Assembly: GCA_000751595.1 (NCBI GenBank) | Contig: CCMH01000005.1 | Location: 62,001 to 126,000 of the forward strand | Origin: Weeksella massiliensis | GTDB taxonomy: Bacteria; Bacteroidota; Bacteroidia; Flavobacteriales; Weeksellaceae | Direction: 5' to 3' | Length of the DNA stretch: 64,000 nt | Shown: piece after piece, positions 1-9,140 of the stretch | Position numbering within the stretch: the first letter of the stretch is position 1 | How the letters are laid out: each line of letters opens with the position of its first letter | Position numbers and translations under genes: made by a program | Notes under the pieces: generated by a model | Told to the model about the DNA's origin: nothing | Databases searched by the model: none | Seen by the model: only the letters and a program-made list of their open reading frames with translations

Positions 1-1
1 T

Positions 2-502
2 CAAGCTGGATATGAGCGAATTGTAATCGTGAAAGTTACTTCGCAAACTACTTGTTTTGCATATTTTGATCGTGTGCATGATGCTACGCAAGGTTTGTTG
101 GATAAGATCAATGAATTTAACCTTAATCATTTATTGTGTACTTTTTATAATGAAGATCCGCTCGATAAAAAAGATAAAAATGCTCTACTCAAAACGCAAA
201 CTTTAGACAATCCTACCGAATATAACCAAAGAGTTACCGAAATGAAGGAAAGTTTTACCGATAAAATGAATTCATTTTTTATCCTAGGAAAAGGTAGAAA
301 CGCAGAAGAACAATCGTATATATTGGTAAAAAACAATCAACTATATGCAAAAGGTTTTTTTGCAATGAATTATACAGAAAGGTTAGAAGATATCGTGCAA
401 GCAAACGATCGATGCGAAAGCAGTTATTATGCCATGCAATTGATTCTTCGGTATAAGGAAGCACATCCTACTTCTGTTTTTCCATATGAAGAGGAAATGT
501 AA
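2..502 (+). CDS. C-terminal part of DnaQ-like exonuclease/GIY-YIG protein (partial)
   Basis: The reading frame is open from base 2 with no start codon that must be used, so this is the 3' end of a gene that begins before the window; a GTG at 29 is only an internal codon. The visible 166 residues match the tail of the flavobacterial DNA polymerase III epsilon-like exonuclease that carries a UvrC-like GIY-YIG domain: the run EYNQRV, then a stretch ending in GKGRNAEEQSYILVKN and a short conserved C-terminal helix. The exonuclease and GIY-YIG catalytic parts lie outside the window. In this family the protein is thought to act in DNA repair or proofreading. Assignment rests on the remembered pattern of the tail only. 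Confidence 0.7.
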   Translation, partial: QAGYERIVIVKVTSQTTCFAYFDRVHDATQGLLDKINEFNLNHLLCTFYNEDPLDKKDKNALLKTQTLDNPTEYNQRVTEMKESFTDKMNSFFILGKGRNAEEQSYILVKNNQLYAKGFFAMNYTERLEDIVQANDRCESSYYAMQLILRYKEAHPTSVFPYEEEM

Positions 503-575
503 GAAAATACAGCATTTTTGATAAAAGCACAAGGTAGGAAAGTTGGTTTTGATGGTAAGTTTCGTTAAAAAAAAT

Positions 576-583
576 TAACTTTG
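576..583 (+). promoter_or_regulatory. -7 box of the cyclase gene
   Basis: TAACTTTG fits the Bacteroidota -7 consensus TAnnTTTG and lies 22 bases before the ATG at 606. No TTG at the ideal 19-base spacing is present; one at 549-551 gives a 24-base spacer. Confidence 0.45.
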
Positions 584-605
584 TGAAATTACAGCAACTT
601 GAATC

Positions 606-1697
606 ATGAAGTACAAAATAAACATTATACGATATCATTTCGGTGAATTCATTTTTTCTTTTTTCGTATGGATTTTTACCACGATGTTGTTTTTGTTTAT
701 CAAAATAGACGATTTATCTTCAGAAGATTTACAAAGAATTTACGGTTTAGCGCCCAATATCACGAAACGATATTTGTATGTAAATGGATTTATAATTAGT
801 TCGATTTTCGGCTTGATAAATGCTTTTTTGCATGCCTATATTTATAACCGAATTATGCGCAAAGCTTCGTACTACAAAATTGTTCTCACGCGTTTGTTTC
901 TATTCTTTTGTGTTTCTACAGTCGTTCTTTATTTTATTTTTAGAAACTTCTACGACTATGATTTTTGGTCTTTATTCACCTTAAAATCCAATCATGTTCA
1001 TCTTAGTTTTTATAGTTTTTATTTGTATTTGATGATGATTGATATTCTACAAACTACTTTTTTACAGTTGCGGAGAAGTTTAGGAGTCGATTTTTTTCAA
1101 AATTTTATCAAAAGCAAATACAGCAAACCAAAGACCGAAAATCGTGTATTTATGTTTATCGATTTGGTAAATTCTACACCGACGGTCGAAAAATTAGGTG
1201 CAGTTCGGTTCAGTTCGTTTATCCAAGATTGTTTTATGTTTTTGTCGGATGTGGTCATAAAATATAACGGTATCATTTATCAATATGTAGGAGATGAAGT
1301 GGTAATCAATTGGAAGAAAGAACGTCATTTTGAGTACGATGATTGTTTAGAAATGTTTTTCGAATTTCAGAAAATCCTAAACGATAATCATACTTATTTT
1401 ATAGAACATTATCAATTGACGCCTCGGTTCAGATGTTCTTTGAATGATGGTGAAGTGTCGGTTGCTTTTGTTGGCGATACCAAACGAGAAATTGCTTTTC
1501 ATGGTAATGTTTTGCATGTGGCTTCAAGATTAGAAAATGTGGCAAAAGATTATGATGCAGACATGGTTATTTCTGATTCTTTTTATCATCAAATCAAGAA
1601 TAAACAGAACTATGATTTTTCTGTATTGGATAATCTTTTTCTTCGAGGCGTTAATAAAAAAACGAAGGCTTATACCGTAAAAAAGAAAAACCTATAG
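606..1697 (+). CDS. Membrane class III nucleotide cyclase
   Basis: The 363-residue protein has about four hydrophobic segments in residues 10-155 followed by a class III adenylate/guanylate cyclase catalytic domain (about 178-355). Metal-binding aspartates are visible at D186 (motif FIDLVNST) and D230 (YVGDE). The Arg that stabilises the transition state is R308 (VASRLE), but the usual Asn four residues earlier is His304 (GNVLHVASR). Such proteins make a cyclic nucleotide from NTP at the inner membrane; the base cannot be read from the sequence. The gene is convergent with, and overlaps by 6 bp, the HD-PycTM gene at 1692-2891, which suggests a signal maker next to a possible signal reader. 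It may also be an ordinary chromosomal cAMP-type cyclase. Confidence 0.82.
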   Translation: MKYKINIIRYHFGEFIFSFFVWIFTTMLFLFIKIDDLSSEDLQRIYGLAPNITKRYLYVNGFIISSIFGLINAFLHAYIYNRIMRKASYYKIVLTRLFLFFCVSTVVLYFIFRNFYDYDFWSLFTLKSNHVHLSFYSFYLYLMMIDILQTTFLQLRRSLGVDFFQNFIKSKYSKPKTENRVFMFIDLVNSTPTVEKLGAVRFSSFIQDCFMFLSDVVIKYNGIIYQYVGDEVVINWKKERHFEYDDCLEMFFEFQKILNDNHTYFIEHYQLTPRFRCSLNDGEVSVAFVGDTKREIAFHGNVLHVASRLENVAKDYDADMVISDSFYHQIKNKQNYDFSVLDNLFLRGVNKKTKAYTVKKKNL

Positions 1698-2891
1698 ATT
1701 CTTGAAAGCGAAAATAAACGACAAAACAGACACAATAATTCCGACTAAGAAAATGATGTAAGAAACACTGAGTAATCGGTATTTTCTGTCGAGAACTTTT
1801 CCTAAATAATACAAATCCTTAATCAAAGAATCGTACAACGAATCGCGCTGTTGCATCAATTCATTTAATGCGTCGGTATAGGTTTCTAAACTTAAATTTT
1901 TGAAGTTTCCGAAAAATAATAAATTGGTAGTTTTAAAATTCACTAAATCTTCACTGACTTGATTCGAACTAATTTTTGGTTTCGTACTAAGAATCGTAAA
2001 AGTTACTGTAAGTAAGCCAGTTAGAAGTAAAATTATCGTTGGTGTAATTAGGTGACTATTGCTTGGGCTATCGAGTTTTGGGACGATAACTGTAAGCACA
2101 ATCGAGATAATAATCGAATTTACCGAAAGCAAAATATTGGCTTTGCTATCGGCAATCGCACTCAATTGCATATGGTTTTTTAGGGTTATCCTAAAAAGTG
2201 TATCCACGCCGCGATCGGGGCGTTCTAATTTAGCAAGTTTCTTTTTTTTGATTTCTTGATTGAGTGGATTTTTCTCTTTTTTTTCTTTCTCCTTCTCTTC
2301 AAGATTGGTCAATTGTTTCATCAAACCATAAAAATTTTTATCCTTCAATGGTTGCCAATTTTTCTTGGCGTAATCACTATAATATCGATGATGTTTGGAG
2401 AAAAATTCTATGTTCGATTTGCACCAATTTTCATCCGTTTGACAATTCTGACTATTTAATGTAAATTCTTTTTTTAATAAACTACAATAATTTTGATACT
2501 CAGGCGAAGCCAAATGATAGAAATCGGCATCTTTAAAAATCTTTTCTAAATTCGTTTTTGGTACAGATTTCAGTTTCGTAACCTCAATCAAATCAACAAT
2601 TAATTGTTTGTCTAAATCGGTTATTTGATTATCTGAAAGGTATTTGCATACAATTTCTTTGCTTTTTTCTTCGTGATTATCGCATCCGAAAATATAACCA
2701 CTATCATGAAACCAAGCTGCGACCAACATCGAATTTCGTTCGATATCGGTTAGGTTTTCTTCTGCAATCATTTCTTTTACAGCCGTTACCATCATCTGTG
2801 TATGAGAAAAATTATGGTACACAAATGTTGGAGATAAGCTATCTTTGAATAATTGAAAAATATACTGCTCGATTTGATCTAACAAGTCCAT
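1692..2891 (-). CDS. HD phosphohydrolase fused to Pycsar-type membrane effector domain (DUF5706)
   Basis: The start is taken as ATG at 2891 (MDLLDQ), giving 399 aa; the longer frame to 3110 only runs antisense into the next gene. Residues 1-180 form an HD domain: H26, the H62-D63 pair in WFHDSG and D121 in KDADFYHL. A lysine/glutamate-rich linker follows (about 195-225). Residues 226-399 resemble the PycTM domain: the signature DSKANILLSVNS at 248-259 and three membrane segments (about 255-270, 284-300, 375-395). PycTM proteins of Pycsar systems damage the membrane on binding cCMP or cUMP. HD domains often hydrolyse nucleotides, so this one may degrade or sense the signal. HD-DUF5706 proteins seem widespread in flavobacterial core genomes, so a housekeeping role is possible. 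Confidence 0.8.
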   Translation of the reverse strand: MDLLDQIEQYIFQLFKDSLSPTFVYHNFSHTQMMVTAVKEMIAEENLTDIERNSMLVAAWFHDSGYIFGCDNHEEKSKEIVCKYLSDNQITDLDKQLIVDLIEVTKLKSVPKTNLEKIFKDADFYHLASPEYQNYCSLLKKEFTLNSQNCQTDENWCKSNIEFFSKHHRYYSDYAKKNWQPLKDKNFYGLMKQLTNLEEKEKEKKEKNPLNQEIKKKKLAKLERPDRGVDTLFRITLKNHMQLSAIADSKANILLSVNSIIISIVLTVIVPKLDSPSNSHLITPTIILLLTGLLTVTFTILSTKPKISSNQVSEDLVNFKTTNLLFFGNFKNLSLETYTDALNELMQQRDSLYDSLIKDLYYLGKVLDRKYRLLSVSYIIFLVGIIVSVLSFIFAFKNL

Positions 2892-2903
2892 TGAATATAA
2901 AAT

Positions 2904-5900
2904 ATGGTTAAAAATACTAAAATAAAATCGTATAAACGTCTTTTTGCGTTGCTTCTCTTTGCTAATTTTTTGTCGGCTTGTACAACCTTGCATCAACAAA
3001 TTGGTAAAGAATATTCTTCTGCTTTGCAAACTCCACCCAAAGATTCGATTCAACATCAATTTGTTTTGATTGGCGATGCCGGAAATGCAAATGAAGCAGA
3101 ATCTATGCAACTTCTAAGCCAAATAGAAAATTCTTTTCCTACCTATACTAATGCGTCAACTTTATTGGTTTTGGGGGATAATATTTATCAAAAAGGAATG
3201 CCTCCCAAAGAACATAAAAATAGAGCCGATGCCGAAAGCAAGTTGAAAGTACAAACGGATTTAGCAAAAGCTTTTCCAGGTAAATCGTATTTCATCGCTG
3301 GTAATCATGATTGGTACAGTGGTTTAGATGGTTTGATAGAACAGAAAGAAATGGTGGATAAAGCGGTTGGTAAAAATACCTTTCTACCTAAAGCATACGA
3401 GGCTATAAAAGAGGTAAAACTCACCGATGATATTCAATTGATTTTGATAGATTCTGAATGGTTTTTACAAGATTGGAATCTTTACAGCAATATAAATCGC
3501 GAAAGTGAAATTCAATCTCGTGAAGATTTTTTCGAGGAATTACGAAGTACCCTGAACAAAGGTCAAAATAAATTAACCATTTTAGCGATGCATCATCCGT
3601 TGCTTACCAATGGTGTTCATGGTGGGTATTTTTCGGTTCGAGGACATTTGGCACCGATAAAAAAAGTACCTCTTCCGGGTTTAGGAACGGTGATCAATTA
3701 TTTGATGAAAACTTCAGGAGCGAGTCCGGCCGATACTCAAAACATTACGTATAGAAATTTGATTAATCGTATCTCTACGATGGTAAAAGATTACGAAAAT
3801 GTGCTGATCGTTTCTGGACATGATCATAATTTGCAATACATCGATAGCGATGGTGTAAAACAAATTATTAGTGGATCTGCGTCTAAAACAGAACCGGCAA
3901 AAGCACGACAGCCAAAAAGTTTCAGCATCGGAGAGTTGGGGTATGGCGTATTGACGACGTACGGAAATGGTGACGTTTGGTTACGATTTGATGCAATGAA
4001 AAACAATGCGTTAGAAACTGTTTTCGAGCAACCAATTATCCAAAAAGAAAATTCAACTTATCAGTATTCTACGTCATTTCCTACCGAAATAAAAGCATCG
4101 GTATATGATCAAAAAGAAACCGAAAAAAGCAAGTGGTATCAATTTCTGTGGGGAGAACATTATCGTCCTATTTATGGAACAGAAATTACAGCAAAAGTTG
4201 CTCAACTCGATACTTTGTATGGTGGTTTAACGCCGATAATTTCGGGTGGAGGAAAACAAAGTTTATCGTTGCGTTTGCAAGACAAATCGGGCAAACAATA
4301 TGTGATGAGAGGTTTACGAAAAAGTTCTACTCGTTTTTTACAAGCTGGTTTGATACGAGATAAATACATCAAAAATGATTTGAAAGGAACCGGTGTTTTG
4401 CCTTTTATCGATGATTATTACACAACTTCTCATCCGTATTTACCGTTTGTGATTGGACATTTAGCCGACGCTGTAGATGTTTACCATACGAATCCAAAAT
4501 TATTTTATGTGCCTAAACAAAATGCGCTCGGACAGTATAATAAGTGGTATGGCGATGAGTTGTATATGATAGAAGAACGTCCGCACAAATCTTTTTTAGA
4601 TGCCGATAATTTCGGAAATCCAGAAGATATTGTCAGCACAGAAGAAGTGATTTTCAATTTAGAAAAAGATGAAAAATATTCCATCGATCGCGAGCGATAT
4701 TTACGTGCTCGTATTTTTGATTTATTGATTGGCGATTGGGATCGACATGCAGATCAGTGGCGTTGGGGAAAACACACTGTAGGCGAGAAGGTGGTATATG
4801 AGCCACTTCCGAGAGATCGTGATCAAGTTTTTGCAAAAATTGATGGAAATCTTCTTTCGTTGATTAAAAAACTTCCTTCGATGCGACATATGCAAAATTT
4901 TTCGTCGGATTTCGCAAATCCAAGATGGATCAATAAAAGTGCTTTTCCGATGGATCGTTATTTTTTACAAACCATTTCTAAGGAAGATTGGCAAAGGGTT
5001 GCGCAAGAAGTTGTCGAAGGAATTAATGAGGAAAAAGTAAAGGAAACTTTTGCTTTGTTACCGAAAGAAATTCAATCGATGAATGAAAATGAAATCATAG
5101 AAATCCTCTTAGAAAGAAGAGCAAAATTGGTTGAATTTGTTGGCGATTATTATGATGAATTGTTGAAATATGGTTTGATTGTCGGTACCAATAAACGCGA
5201 TAAATTTGTAGTGAATACATCGAAAAATCAGATTCGTGTTGATGAAATTCGAATCAAAAAAACCGGTGAAGAATGGCAACGTCAGTACACCTATGATCCT
5301 TCAATTACCAAAGAAATTTGGATTTATGGTTTGGATAATCAAGATGAATTTATTGTTGAAGGAGAAAAAACATCGACCATTTTACGATTAATTGGTGGAC
5401 GAAATCATGATCAATTTCGAGTGGAATCTCCTACCAAAACTCGGATTTATGATTATAAAAGCAATAAAATTTCGGTAGAAAAAGGTCCTTCGACACGTCT
5501 AATTTCCAAAGATAATTATGAACTCAATAATTTTGATTATCGTCGAGCGCCCATTTCTATTTTACAAACATTGCCAAGTGGTGGTTATAATAAAGATAAT
5601 GGGATTTTATTGGGCATGGATATGAAATGGACAAAACAAAATTTTATCTATGATCCATTTGCTCAGCAACATACTTTAAAAGCAAAAGTGGCTTTCGAAA
5701 CTTCTAGTTTACAGGTTGATTATGCGGCGCGATTTAAGAATTATTCTAGAAACTGGCATTGGGCTTTAGAAACTGGGATAACGAATAACAATTTTACGCA
5801 TAATTTCTTTGGTTGGGGGAACGAAACGATTAATGAACAGGTAGATGGTGATCAAACGAAAAGCTTTTATCGTGTTCGTAAGACTCAGTTTTACGTCAAT

Positions 5901-6605
5901 CCATCGTATAATTATTGGGGACGAAATGGTGGGAAATTTTCAATAGGACCACAATTCGAAACGGTAAAAATAAACCGAACCGATGATCGATTAATTGACC
6001 AAAAAGTTGCGCTAGGAGAAGAAAATTATCATCAACAAAATTATGGAGGTTTTGCAGCGAGATATCATTTCAAGAATTTCAATGATGCTGCTTATCCGAC
6101 TTTGGGATTAGATTTCAAATTGAATTATTTGTTTCGCGCAAATTTAGATCAGCTCAAAGAAAATCATCAAGCAATCGAAGCATTTATGAATCTTATTTTT
6201 CCGATTGATCGACAAGAACGCTTTTCGTTTTCGTCGGCTTATTATACCAAATTCATGATCGGGAATGATTATCATTTTTATCAAGCTGCGAATTTAGGAG
6301 CAAATAATTTGTTGCGCGGGTATCAGCAAAATAGATTTGTAGGAGAGAAGGCATTTGCTACTTCGCAAGATCTACGATGGAAAATAACTCAACTTCCGGG
6401 CGGTTTTGTTCCGATGTCTTTTGGTGTTTTTGCTGGATTTGATTTGGGTAGAGTTTGGCAAGAAAATGAACACTCAGACAAGTGGCACAACAGTTATGGT
6501 GGTGGATTATGGCTGAGTGCTTTGGAGTCGCTTTCTATGCAAGTGGGTGTTTTTCAAGGGGCTGAAAAACCAATGATCAATTTCGGATTTGGTTTTAATT
6601 TTTAG
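2904..6605 (+). CDS. Calcineurin-like metallophosphatase lipoprotein with outer-membrane barrel
   Basis: The 1233-residue protein starts with a lipoprotein signal (lipobox LSAC at about 23-26). Residues about 50-330 are a calcineurin-like phosphatase with GDAGN (about 57), GDNIY (about 91), GNHDW (about 132), the MHHP motif and GHDH (about 305). A long middle part of unknown function follows (about 420-850). The C-terminal ~370 residues look like a BamA/Omp85-type beta barrel ending in Phe (GFGFNF), the usual signal for outer-membrane insertion. It probably dephosphorylates a substrate at the cell surface or periplasm. The ATG is only 12 bp from the divergent HD-PycTM start, so its promoter must lie inside that gene. 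Its 3' end overlaps the convergent lipoprotein gene by 11 bp. Confidence 0.85.
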   Translation: MVKNTKIKSYKRLFALLLFANFLSACTTLHQQIGKEYSSALQTPPKDSIQHQFVLIGDAGNANEAESMQLLSQIENSFPTYTNASTLLVLGDNIYQKGMPPKEHKNRADAESKLKVQTDLAKAFPGKSYFIAGNHDWYSGLDGLIEQKEMVDKAVGKNTFLPKAYEAIKEVKLTDDIQLILIDSEWFLQDWNLYSNINRESEIQSREDFFEELRSTLNKGQNKLTILAMHHPLLTNGVHGGYFSVRGHLAPIKKVPLPGLGTVINYLMKTSGASPADTQNITYRNLINRISTMVKDYENVLIVSGHDHNLQYIDSDGVKQIISGSASKTEPAKARQPKSFSIGELGYGVLTTYGNGDVWLRFDAMKNNALETVFEQPIIQKENSTYQYSTSFPTEIKASVYDQKETEKSKWYQFLWGEHYRPIYGTEITAKVAQLDTLYGGLTPIISGGGKQSLSLRLQDKSGKQYVMRGLRKSSTRFLQAGLIRDKYIKNDLKGTGVLPFIDDYYTTSHPYLPFVIGHLADAVDVYHTNPKLFYVPKQNALGQYNKWYGDELYMIEERPHKSFLDADNFGNPEDIVSTEEVIFNLEKDEKYSIDRERYLRARIFDLLIGDWDRHADQWRWGKHTVGEKVVYEPLPRDRDQVFAKIDGNLLSLIKKLPSMRHMQNFSSDFANPRWINKSAFPMDRYFLQTISKEDWQRVAQEVVEGINEEKVKETFALLPKEIQSMNENEIIEILLERRAKLVEFVGDYYDELLKYGLIVGTNKRDKFVVNTSKNQIRVDEIRIKKTGEEWQRQYTYDPSITKEIWIYGLDNQDEFIVEGEKTSTILRLIGGRNHDQFRVESPTKTRIYDYKSNKISVEKGPSTRLISKDNYELNNFDYRRAPISILQTLPSGGYNKDNGILLGMDMKWTKQNFIYDPFAQQHTLKAKVAFETSSLQVDYAARFKNYSRNWHWALETGITNNNFTHNFFGWGNETINEQVDGDQTKSFYRVRKTQFYVNPSYNYWGRNGGKFSIGPQFETVKINRTDDRLIDQKVALGEENYHQQNYGGFAARYHFKNFNDAAYPTLGLDFKLNYLFRANLDQLKENHQAIEAFMNLIFPIDRQERFSFSSAYYTKFMIGNDYHFYQAANLGANNLLRGYQQNRFVGEKAFATSQDLRWKITQLPGGFVPMSFGVFAGFDLGRVWQENEHSDKWHNSYGGGLWLSALESLSMQVGVFQGAEKPMINFGFGFNF

Positions 6606-7461
6606 GCCAAGGTATTTCATAAACATTCCCGAAATTATTTTTTTCTTTTACTTCATCGGCAATCCAAAGTGTGTTCGGTGCAAAAAAAGTGATGGCTTCT
6701 TTTTGAGAAACATGTTGTAAAGATGTTTCTTGGAGAGAAGCTTGTTTCCATTGCCCAAAAGGAATTTCGAATACCTTTTCATTCGTCAATAACAATACTT
6801 TATCTCCATCCAAAGTAAGTGTTGCATCGGTTATAGCGCATTTTCTGTAATTATCACAGGTCTTTAATTCGGCCAATTTTTTGGCAATAAATGTACCTGG
6901 TTGATTCGGAATTTGATAAATATAAAACGTCCCATCAAAACCTTTTGAACGATTTTTAGTGAATAAATAAAAATAACCATCTTTTTCTATAAAAGCTTCA
7001 CTATCAAAAAGTAAGTTGCCTTTTTTGGGTGGAAATTCTTGCTGTTCGGCATATGAAAAATTAGTGATTTGGGTTGGATGAATTGCAGGTTGATTTTTCG
7101 CTGATTCAGGATCGAATTGATAGATTGCCAAATTGGTTCGATCGTTTTTATTGTTTCCAAAATCACCGATATACAATAGACCTTTTTCGTCTTGCGTCAT
7201 GGCTTCCCAATCATTGTTTTTCACATCATTGACTTTGGTCGATTGTAGAAATTTTCCGTCTTTATTATATACCAAAATCTCGGGTTTATTGCCTTTATCT
7301 TGCAAAGCAAAAAGAGTTTCGGTAGGAGAATGCCAAACCATTCCAGAAATTTCTTTGTGCGATTGATGAAAAGAAAATCGGATAGGAAGATTCTGAGAAG
7401 TACTTTCTTTGCATCCTAAAAATCCTAAAAAAAGAAGACAGGTTATTGGTCGAAATTTCAT
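6595..7461 (-). CDS. Lipoprotein of unknown function, likely beta-propeller
   Basis: The start is set at ATG 7461 (MKFRPITC), because it gives a clean lipoprotein signal with lipobox LGFLGC; a longer frame adds nine residues that spoil the signal. The mature protein has repeated strands with motifs such as EISGMVWHS, DWEAMTQDEKGLLYIGDFGNN and FDSEAFIEKDG. These suggest a beta-propeller of the SdiA-regulated/phytase-like kind, but no catalytic site was recognised. It is convergent with the phosphatase gene, overlapping its last 11 bp. Role unknown. Confidence 0.7.
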   Translation of the reverse strand: MKFRPITCLLFLGFLGCKESTSQNLPIRFSFHQSHKEISGMVWHSPTETLFALQDKGNKPEILVYNKDGKFLQSTKVNDVKNNDWEAMTQDEKGLLYIGDFGNNKNDRTNLAIYQFDPESAKNQPAIHPTQITNFSYAEQQEFPPKKGNLLFDSEAFIEKDGYFYLFTKNRSKGFDGTFYIYQIPNQPGTFIAKKLAELKTCDNYRKCAITDATLTLDGDKVLLLTNEKVFEIPFGQWKQASLQETSLQHVSQKEAITFFAPNTLWIADEVKEKNNFGNVYEIPWPKN

Positions 7462-7600
7462 AACATCCAAACTTTTATTTGAGGACAATTTACGATTAAT
7501 TTTTCAGAAATATTTTACTCGAATCGCCGAGAGAATTTCCTACCGAAAGAAAAAACACATCCTACCGAAACACAACTGAGTAGATTCGGTCGAAATTGCG

Positions 7601-7608
7601 TAAATTTG
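7601..7608 (+). promoter_or_regulatory. -7 box of mnmE
   Basis: TAAATTTG matches TAnnTTTG and lies 24 bases before the mnmE ATG at 7633. No clear TTG -33 element at the usual spacing. Confidence 0.5.
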
Positions 7609-7632
7609 TAGAACAAACTCCAAACAAACGAT

Positions 7633-9024
7633 ATGATTTCTAATGATACAATTTGTGCTTTAGCTTCGGCTAATGGGATGGGTGCAATTGCGGTGATTCG
7701 CGTTTCTGGCCCAGAAGCAATCGAGAAAGTAAATGCTTTATTCCGATCGAAATTTGGTAAAAAATCTTTGCTCGAAGTAGATTCTCATACGGTTCATTTA
7801 GGTTATTTTACCGATGAAGATGTGCTTATTGATGAGGCGCTTTTTACGGTTTTCAAAGGGCCGAATTCTTATACCGGAGAAGATGTTGTTGAAATTTCTA
7901 CGCATGGATCGATGTATATTCAGCAGAAAGTTTTGGAAGTTTTGAACAAAAATGGAATCAGAAATGCAAATCCAGGCGAATATACTTTTCGAGCTTTTTG
8001 GAATGGTAAAATGGATTTGACACAAGCCGAAGCGGTTGCCGATTTAATTGCTTCTGATTCGAAAGCTTCGCACGCGATTGCGATGAAACAGATGCGTGGA
8101 GGATTCTCTAATCAGATCAAAGATTTGCGCGAACAAATGGTGAATTTTGCTGCGCTGATTGAATTAGAATTGGATTTTTCTGAGGAAGATGTGGAGTTTG
8201 CAGACCGCACAAAATTGTATGCTTTGTTGGATGAATTGCAAGAAGTTTTGAAGCGTTTATCGGATTCTTTTGTGTATGGAAATGTCATAAAAAATGGAGT
8301 TCCTGTAGCGATTGTTGGTGCGCCAAATGCTGGAAAATCGACTTTGCTCAATGCTTTACTTAATGAAGAAAGAGCGATAGTCTCTGATGTTGAAGGGACA
8401 ACGCGCGACACGATAGAAGAAATTTTGTATATCAATGGAATTGCATTTCGTTTTATAGACACAGCCGGAATTCGAGAAGCTGGTGATAAAATTGAGCAAA
8501 TCGGAATTGAAAAAACTTTCGAAAAAATAGAGAATGCCAGCATTGTTTTGTATTTGTACGATTCGAATATTATGGCAGATAATCAAATTGCGAATCAATT
8601 AGAAGAGTTGAGTTCGAAAGGTAAAATAGTCTTCAATATTGCCAATAAAATCGATGTAGAGTCGGGGAGAGAAGCGATACCACAAGCGATAAAAGATGAG
8701 TTTAAGGAAGTGATTCATTTAGAAATTTCTGCCAAAGAAAAGTACAATATAGAAACATTGAAAGACAAGTTGTTTGATCAAGTTCAGATGTTGAATAACA
8801 CCGATGATACGATTGTTTCTAACTCTCGACATCTTGATGCGTTACAAAAAACTTTGGCGCAAGTACATAAAATACGACAAGGCATGCAGCAAGGAATTCC
8901 GACAGATTTATTGGCGATGGATTTACGTGAAGGCTTGGATTATTTAGGAACTATTACTGGTGAAATTGATGTAGACGAAGACATTCTTGGGACAATATTT
9001 GGCAAGTTTTGTATCGGAAAATAA
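7633..9024 (+). CDS. mnmE: tRNA uridine-5-carboxymethylaminomethyl modification GTPase MnmE
   Basis: The 463-residue protein has full family length. The N-terminal tetrahydrofolate-binding domain begins ISNDTICALASANG; the GTPase domain sits inside the helical domain with G1 GAPNAGKST (about 229), G2 GTTRD, G3 DTAGIRE and G4 NKID. The C-terminus is FGKFCIGK with the conserved CIGK catalytic cysteine motif. With MnmG it modifies the wobble uridine of certain tRNAs. The last codons (TGT ATC GGA AAA TAA) form the left attachment site of the island that follows: a synonymous second copy lies at about 26060-26074. The gene is intact, as expected when an island integrates at a 3' end and restores the coding sequence. 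Confidence 0.97.
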   Translation: MISNDTICALASANGMGAIAVIRVSGPEAIEKVNALFRSKFGKKSLLEVDSHTVHLGYFTDEDVLIDEALFTVFKGPNSYTGEDVVEISTHGSMYIQQKVLEVLNKNGIRNANPGEYTFRAFWNGKMDLTQAEAVADLIASDSKASHAIAMKQMRGGFSNQIKDLREQMVNFAALIELELDFSEEDVEFADRTKLYALLDELQEVLKRLSDSFVYGNVIKNGVPVAIVGAPNAGKSTLLNALLNEERAIVSDVEGTTRDTIEEILYINGIAFRFIDTAGIREAGDKIEQIGIEKTFEKIENASIVLYLYDSNIMADNQIANQLEELSSKGKIVFNIANKIDVESGREAIPQAIKDEFKEVIHLEISAKEKYNIETLKDKLFDQVQMLNNTDDTIVSNSRHLDALQKTLAQVHKIRQGMQQGIPTDLLAMDLREGLDYLGTITGEIDVDEDILGTIFGKFCIGK

Positions 9025-9072
9025 AATGGATAATAACGGATAATAAAAACCTAACAACTACTTAATATAGTG
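9010..9072. repeat. Left attachment site (attL) of the mnmE island
   Basis: This stretch (end of mnmE plus part of its terminator) recurs at 26060-26115. The longest uninterrupted identity is 24 bp (9013-9036 against 26063-26086, starting ATCGGAAAATAAAATGG), then a 7-base gap and a further block with about three mismatches. Within the repeat the Cys codon differs synonymously (TGT here, TGC at the right). Integration at the 3' end of mnmE (trmE/thdF) is known from Salmonella genomic island 1. The exact crossover point is inferred. Confidence 0.8.
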
Positions 9073-9087
9073 ATTGTTAGGTTTTTT
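9045..9087 (+). terminator. Rho-independent terminator of mnmE
   Basis: A 13-bp perfect stem AAAAACCTAACAA (9045-9057) / TTGTTAGGTTTTT (9074-9086), loop of 16 bases, ends in a T run. Part of it is duplicated, in decayed form, at the right end of the island (26088-26125). Confidence 0.85.
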
Positions 9088-9092
9088 GTTTT

Positions 9093-9118
9093 TATATTTG
9101 GTGATAGTTAAAAGGAGG
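9093..9118 (+). promoter_or_regulatory. Integrase promoter -7 box and Shine-Dalgarno-like site
   Basis: TATATTTG at 9093-9100 fits TAnnTTTG. AAAGGAGG at 9111-9118 is an unusually strong ribosome-binding site for this phylum. It is 8 bases before an ATG at 9127 that is in frame with the integrase ATG at 9208, so translation may start at 9127. Confidence 0.5.
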
Positions 9119-9140
9119 TTGTTAGTATGTATTTTGTACC

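Noticed and set aside
2892-3110. Longer N-terminus for the HD-PycTM protein
   Set aside because: The extension runs antisense through the phosphatase gene and has no family character; ATG 2891 fits the HD domain start.
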